Source: Cheiracanthium punctorium
Lineage: Eukaryota; Arthropoda; Arachnida; Araneae; Cheiracanthiidae
Reading direction: 5' to 3'
Assembly: GCA_038373885.1 (NCBI GenBank)
Contig: JAWZYV010013186.1
Span: forward strand, 620,001 to 684,000
DNA: 64,000 bases
The position numbers and the translations under genes are program-made. The number at the start of each line of letters is the position of its first letter. The first letter of the stretch is position 1. Positions 56,766 to 62,700 of this stretch are shown piece after piece. A model generated the notes under the pieces. The model saw only the letters and a list, made by a program, of their open reading frames with translations, searched no databases and was not told the origin of the DNA.

Positions 56766-59700
56766 TCAGCATCATTCGGTATCAAAAAAGTGAAAATGGA
56801 CCGTTTGCAGTGAACTTTTCACTTTCAAAATGTCTTATTTCCTCAGACAAGCTGTCTTTTAGGTTCACGTTTTAGCGTTAAATACCTCAGATACTACATG
56901 AAATGGACATTTTTTTAATTTTAAAAATACGTCACCCTCTCTTGCAACCCTTTACAAAAAGAAAAGAGATAATAGATAAGACTGCGCTATTTATAAAGGC
57001 TTTAAAATTGTTTTTCTAGATTATGCAGTTTAATTTTTCTTCTCACAAATAAATCCAGTATTTATAAAAGGAAATTGAGCCAAGCAAAGAAATCGTCTGC
57101 TTGCGGGGCCCGCTTTTATTTATTTTTTTCAACTGGCAATTTTAATCATTGTTACTGTATCCATGACAACCAAACCGCAAGATATCAAACCGAAATTGAT
57201 AAGCAGGTGCTACGGAAATGAAAATCCTTCTTTACTTAAAAATTCGTAAAAATTCTCCTAATTTATATTTTTCCTCTCTTCTTTTAAAAGTGGGTTAATT
57301 GTGTGCTCCGTCTTTTGCCGAAATATAAAAAAGTTATGACAGATAGAATTCAAGATGCAGCAGTTTTAAAAATATTTTACGAAAGTCAGCGTCAAATTTA
57401 ATTTTATTTGAAAAATTCCCAAAAATCTGCAAATTATGTTACACAGTCCGAACAAACAGTTTTTAGAAGAAAATTTTCTCCTCTATACGATGATGTAAAT
57501 ATCGTTTTCTTGCGAGTGCAATGACCGGCGTTATGTATTACGCAAGAAAAATCGCTAAAAATCGGACAAAACATAAAATAAAACATTTTCTAATTCGAAT
57601 AAAATCGCTTCGCGGTGTGTCGAGACCCGTCTTGGAGAATTTCCGTACAAAATTTGGTAGGTCTACGATCACCCGTTTCGGAGCTATGCGAGACACAGAC
57701 AGACAAACGGAGAGTTTACACTCTGTTTTATTTATATAGATTTCGTCAAGATCAAGATTACAGCCCTATTATTAAATTAACATTCAGTATTCACAATCTT
57801 CAGAAATTGGTAGTAATCACAATCCATATCAATTCGTAATCAATTATACATGGATGCACGACCGATTGAAGTCTGGTTACAAAGCTTACGAAAGGACATC
57901 CGTAAACTCACCTGAAACTATTTGGTGGACAAGTTCTCTGGGCACACAATGCCGGATTTTCATCCGAGTTATCTCCACAGTCATTGTCTCCATCACAAAG
58001 CCAGTATGGCTCTACACAGATGTTGGTGGAATTGCACTTGATGTGATTACCATTACAGGTCCTGTTGGTGGTGCAATGCTCCACACTTTCATCGGATGTT
58101 TTGTTATCTTTGCAATCATTGACTCCATTGCACAACTGTGATTTCGGTATGCATCGGTAATTGGCACAAGTGAATTCTTCGTCAGCACATGGTGGATACA
58201 CTATTAAAAAGAAACAATGCCCATAAGACAAGCTACATAAAAACAGTAACAGGGTGTCTACCATATAAAGTAAGCTTGATTTCTTGACCTTTTCTTGACT
58301 TTTTCTTGACCATAACAAATACGAAACACTAATATCAAAAATACATTCGTGCCAGGGATGCAGAATATGTACAATCCGGCAATCTAGGATAGGGGGAAAT
58401 TTTGCAGAAAATATACAACTGATTTCGATTTTAACAAGGAATTACAAAATTCTTCGAGTTATTCTTTCCCATTCCTATTTTGAAAGCAATTTTTTTTTCA
58501 ACTTTTTCACCGACCAGCAGTTTGCTTTCTCTTAACTTGGACCAATTGCTATTTAGTAAACATGTATGTAGCTTGCACATGGCAAATATTTTTACACTTA
58601 TCGTAATACAGAACTTATGCAAGTCTATAAACATATCATAAAATTTTGGGGAAATCTGCATATGGATTGAGGGAAATGTTGAGAGTAAAAACAGTTTCTG
58701 CACCCCTGCATCATACGGATAGAATGAAAAAAAATTATACTTTTAAATTTAACACTATTAATATACAGGGTGATCAGCGAATAAGCCCCGATTTCAAAAT
58801 TAAATATCTCTACAACAAAGATCGACAGAATTATGCGGTAAACTGTACGTTTATTAGCAAAACTGTAAAAATGGTGCACAAAAGTTTAGAAAATTTAGTT
58901 ACGAAAATCGTCAACTAAGAATTTGAATGAAACGGAAAAAGGGAGTTGAGTCGCTAATCGTGACCTAGTGCTTCATTTCTTGACCTTTTCTTGACTTTCG
59001 TGACCATTTTTCTAATTCTTGACTTTTCCGTGACTTTCGTGACCTTTGCATGATGGTAGACACCCTGAGTAATTTTCAAGGTTCTCACTGAACTTCAATA
59101 ACAAATTTTCCAAACACCCAATGATGACAATGTTGAATCTATTTCCAAATTTGGTACAAAATGTGTGCCAAAAACCTTGCCCAGAAGCCAGAGTCACAAT
59201 TTTTTTACGAATTTTGTATTAGAACAATCATCATGTTTTGTCTAGCATAAATCACACTTTAGAAATTTATGGACTTAAAAAAATACATACCACAATCTAA
59301 CTCATCAGTTCCATCTCCACAGTCATTTTCATGATCACACCGCCAAGTTTTAAAAATACAGCGTCCAATACCACAGCGGAACTCTGTTGGACTACAAGTA
59401 TGCAGATCTGAAAGCAAAATTAAAAAAAATGGCTAAACACATTCAAGTTTGCATAGTTCAGGATAAATTCAATACCAAAACAATGCAAGTTAAATCTCTT
59501 TGCTTACACAAACTGAATGTATGTACTAACCACAAAATTTTTTGTCTTCATCCGTGTTATCACCACAGTCATCATCACCGTCACAAGCCCATAATCGAGG
59601 AATGCATTTACCATTTCCACAAGAAAATTTGTTATCACTGCAACTGACATTTTCAGCTACAAGGGGGGAGAAAGTATAAATTACAGCACAAGTCTATGAA

Positions 59701-62700
59701 TGAATATTTTTTAACACCAAAAAATTTATTAATATTTGAACCTTTTAAAATATTTATATTACGCAAAATATATGATACATTTGAAAAAATCATTGGATAC
59801 ATGCAATTTTGGTTGCTTTTTATAATTTATAAACCAAAAAGCTATCACTTTATGTATTTGAAAATTAAATTTCTTTTTCACAAATTGTATACATATATAG
59901 TGGTACCAGAGATAAGTTTAATATGTTCCATGACAGATATCGCTAGTCAAAATATTGTTACGAATTTTTGGGGCAACCCGCTGCTCTGGGGCTTAAAATG
60001 GTTTAAAATTCATATTCTACGCTTCAAATAGATAAATTTTCCTTTTTGTTGCATCAAAATCGGCCAATTGGAACCGGAGATACGGAGGTTTCGCTTTCCC
60101 ATATGTTTTTCTATGGGCTTCTAGGAATCTCGAGAAATATTAGTCCTAGAGCTTAGATCTCTTCACTTTTGAGGACTTATTTTTGGCACCAAATTTGGCG
60201 ATATTTCGCCAAAAGTCGCCAAGCTTGGCGACTTTTTGGTCATTTGGCGCAATTTTCCCAATGGGGCCTGGAAGTTGTTTTTCCTGCATTAAAAACGCAT
60301 AATAACCTAACATTTCTCTTCTATGACATAATCAATATTCACGCGTTATGTAGAACCCTCGAGAAATTGACTTTTCTGGAAACCTCTTGTACCTCCTGCG
60401 TCGGCTATTTATAGAAGCGTGTGTCGCCCCGACGATTCATTGTTGATCAAGCTTTGAGAGAGTGAATACGCTTGCTTTGTGAAGGAAGCTGTGTTTCGCG
60501 CTGTTTGTGAAGCTTTGAATTTAAGTGCTGTGTGTAAATTCTTCATTGCTGAGTCTTGAGAGACTGTTAGTGTTATTTCTCGTATATTTTCGCTGAATTC
60601 TTGTCAGTGAAAGTGTTCTATTTTGTGTGAGAAATACAGCATTTGTGAGAGTTTCTGATCTAATCGAACTGTTAAAAGCACTTTACTGCTAGATTGTGCT
60701 TGTGAATTGTGTACAGTTGATTGTTCTACGAAGTTCTAGAAGCAATAAAGTTTGTGTTCCATCCTGACAAGAGACTTTTTACTTGAACTTTATACACCAA
60801 CTGGACTTTAGAACGACGAACCCCAGGAGTAGCCGAGTAATTCCGCAACAATATTTAAATATTTGTATCTCAAATCCATTCAAATACAATTAACTTTACC
60901 TTCCTATCAAAGAATAGTTTTTTATATGCAATTTTAAATCTGTATGAAAATTTTACTGTGAAAACAACTTTACATTATTTGCCTATTTCCAAGATACTCA
61001 GAGGGTTCACTTATAGACAGCTCATATTTAAAATTCAGATTTGTATCTCAAGTAAAAAATAAATAAATAACTTAATGATAGCTCAATCTAAAAAAAACTT
61101 GCATTATAAGTCACTTGTATCTTAAAATGCCATTTTAAATCTTTCTTGGGTAAGTATTTAATGATTTTTTAAATGTCTTTTTAACTGATTTTAAATGTGC
61201 AAACTTTATATTACAGGGTTTCTACAGATTTCACAGCTTTTGCATTCCTATTTTTAATAATACATCCTTTAATTAATAACTTTTTTTTATATATTTTGCC
61301 TTTTTTTTACAAATAATAAAATTAATATACAAGAATTTTATTTGCCATCATTGGATTCTAACAAAAACCCTGCTCGATAATAATTTAGGATAAAATTCAG
61401 CATATTTCAACTGCACAAGATTTGCTCATAAAGGACACATTTTAAAATTATTTATACGGTTAAATGAGAAAATGAAAATAAAACAATTTCTACAATTAGG
61501 TTCAAACAGCAAATATTTTCTGGCATTTGGATCTGGCATCTGGATTTTGCGGCAAAATTCAATTTTTCTTGCATTTCCCTGACCTTTCTTCAATTTCTTC
61601 TAATTTTCCTGACTTTTTCCCCAAATCCCTGACTTTCCCTGACCAAAACTCATTTCCCTGACTTTCTAGGTCTGTAGGAACCCTGTATTAAACTAAGTTT
61701 ACAGATTTTTTTTTAGAATTAATGATTGAATGTATTTCCCATAAAATCTCAAGCAAAAATACGAGAAACACTAGTCAGCTGATGAGAGGCACTACCTACC
61801 TACACACATGTGTCCTTCGTTGACAACTTTGAATCCTTTCTCACAGAGGCATTCCACAGTTCCATTGGGAGCCTGGTGACAGGAATGGGCACAGCCACCA
61901 TTATTTAGATGGCAAGGATCGACATCACCTAAAATGATATTAAAAAAATAATAATAATTACCTCCAATCAATATTCACTTTGAAAACTTCACAATTAAGG
62001 AATGATAAAACATTTTGAGACATGATAGTTTAAAACTAACCAAAATAAATCCTGAATTACGATAAAACTATATGCATATTCTTAATTTTAAGAATATACA
62101 TAAAAATTTACATGATTAATCAAATTATTGTACATATATTGTAATTAATGAACTCATGTTGGAGAAGGAAAATATATAAAACTGGTATAAAATGTTGCTT
62201 TAAAATACTTAAAAAATCCATGGAGGACTTCCAAATATGAATTTAGATATTTGTAATATCAACAGCAGGCAAGAAAGAAATATTAGAATGATGTTTTAGC
62301 CCATTACAGTGACATGATATTAAAAGAAAAATATATATAAATTATTTTCAACTTTATGCAGCTTCAAAATTATTTATTGTAAAAAGCCTGAATACACATA
62401 TAAATAATTCATTTAATTAATACAAGTAATTTCACCATCTATTTTCAATGGAAAAAATATGCAATTTATTTTAAATAATGTTTTGAAAGTTCATCACAAA
62501 AGCTAAGAACTGTTGGATAGACACAGCTTTTATCAATATAAACAATGTGAAGTGCACCGATCCCTAGCTTAACCACTCATTAGTGCCTACTAAAATTATT
62601 TTATTGTAACTTTAATATAATAAGTTACTGCAATACAATAACATAACAAATTAATTTACTCATAACTATAAAGTTAATAAAACTACTACTTCAAAAGAAA

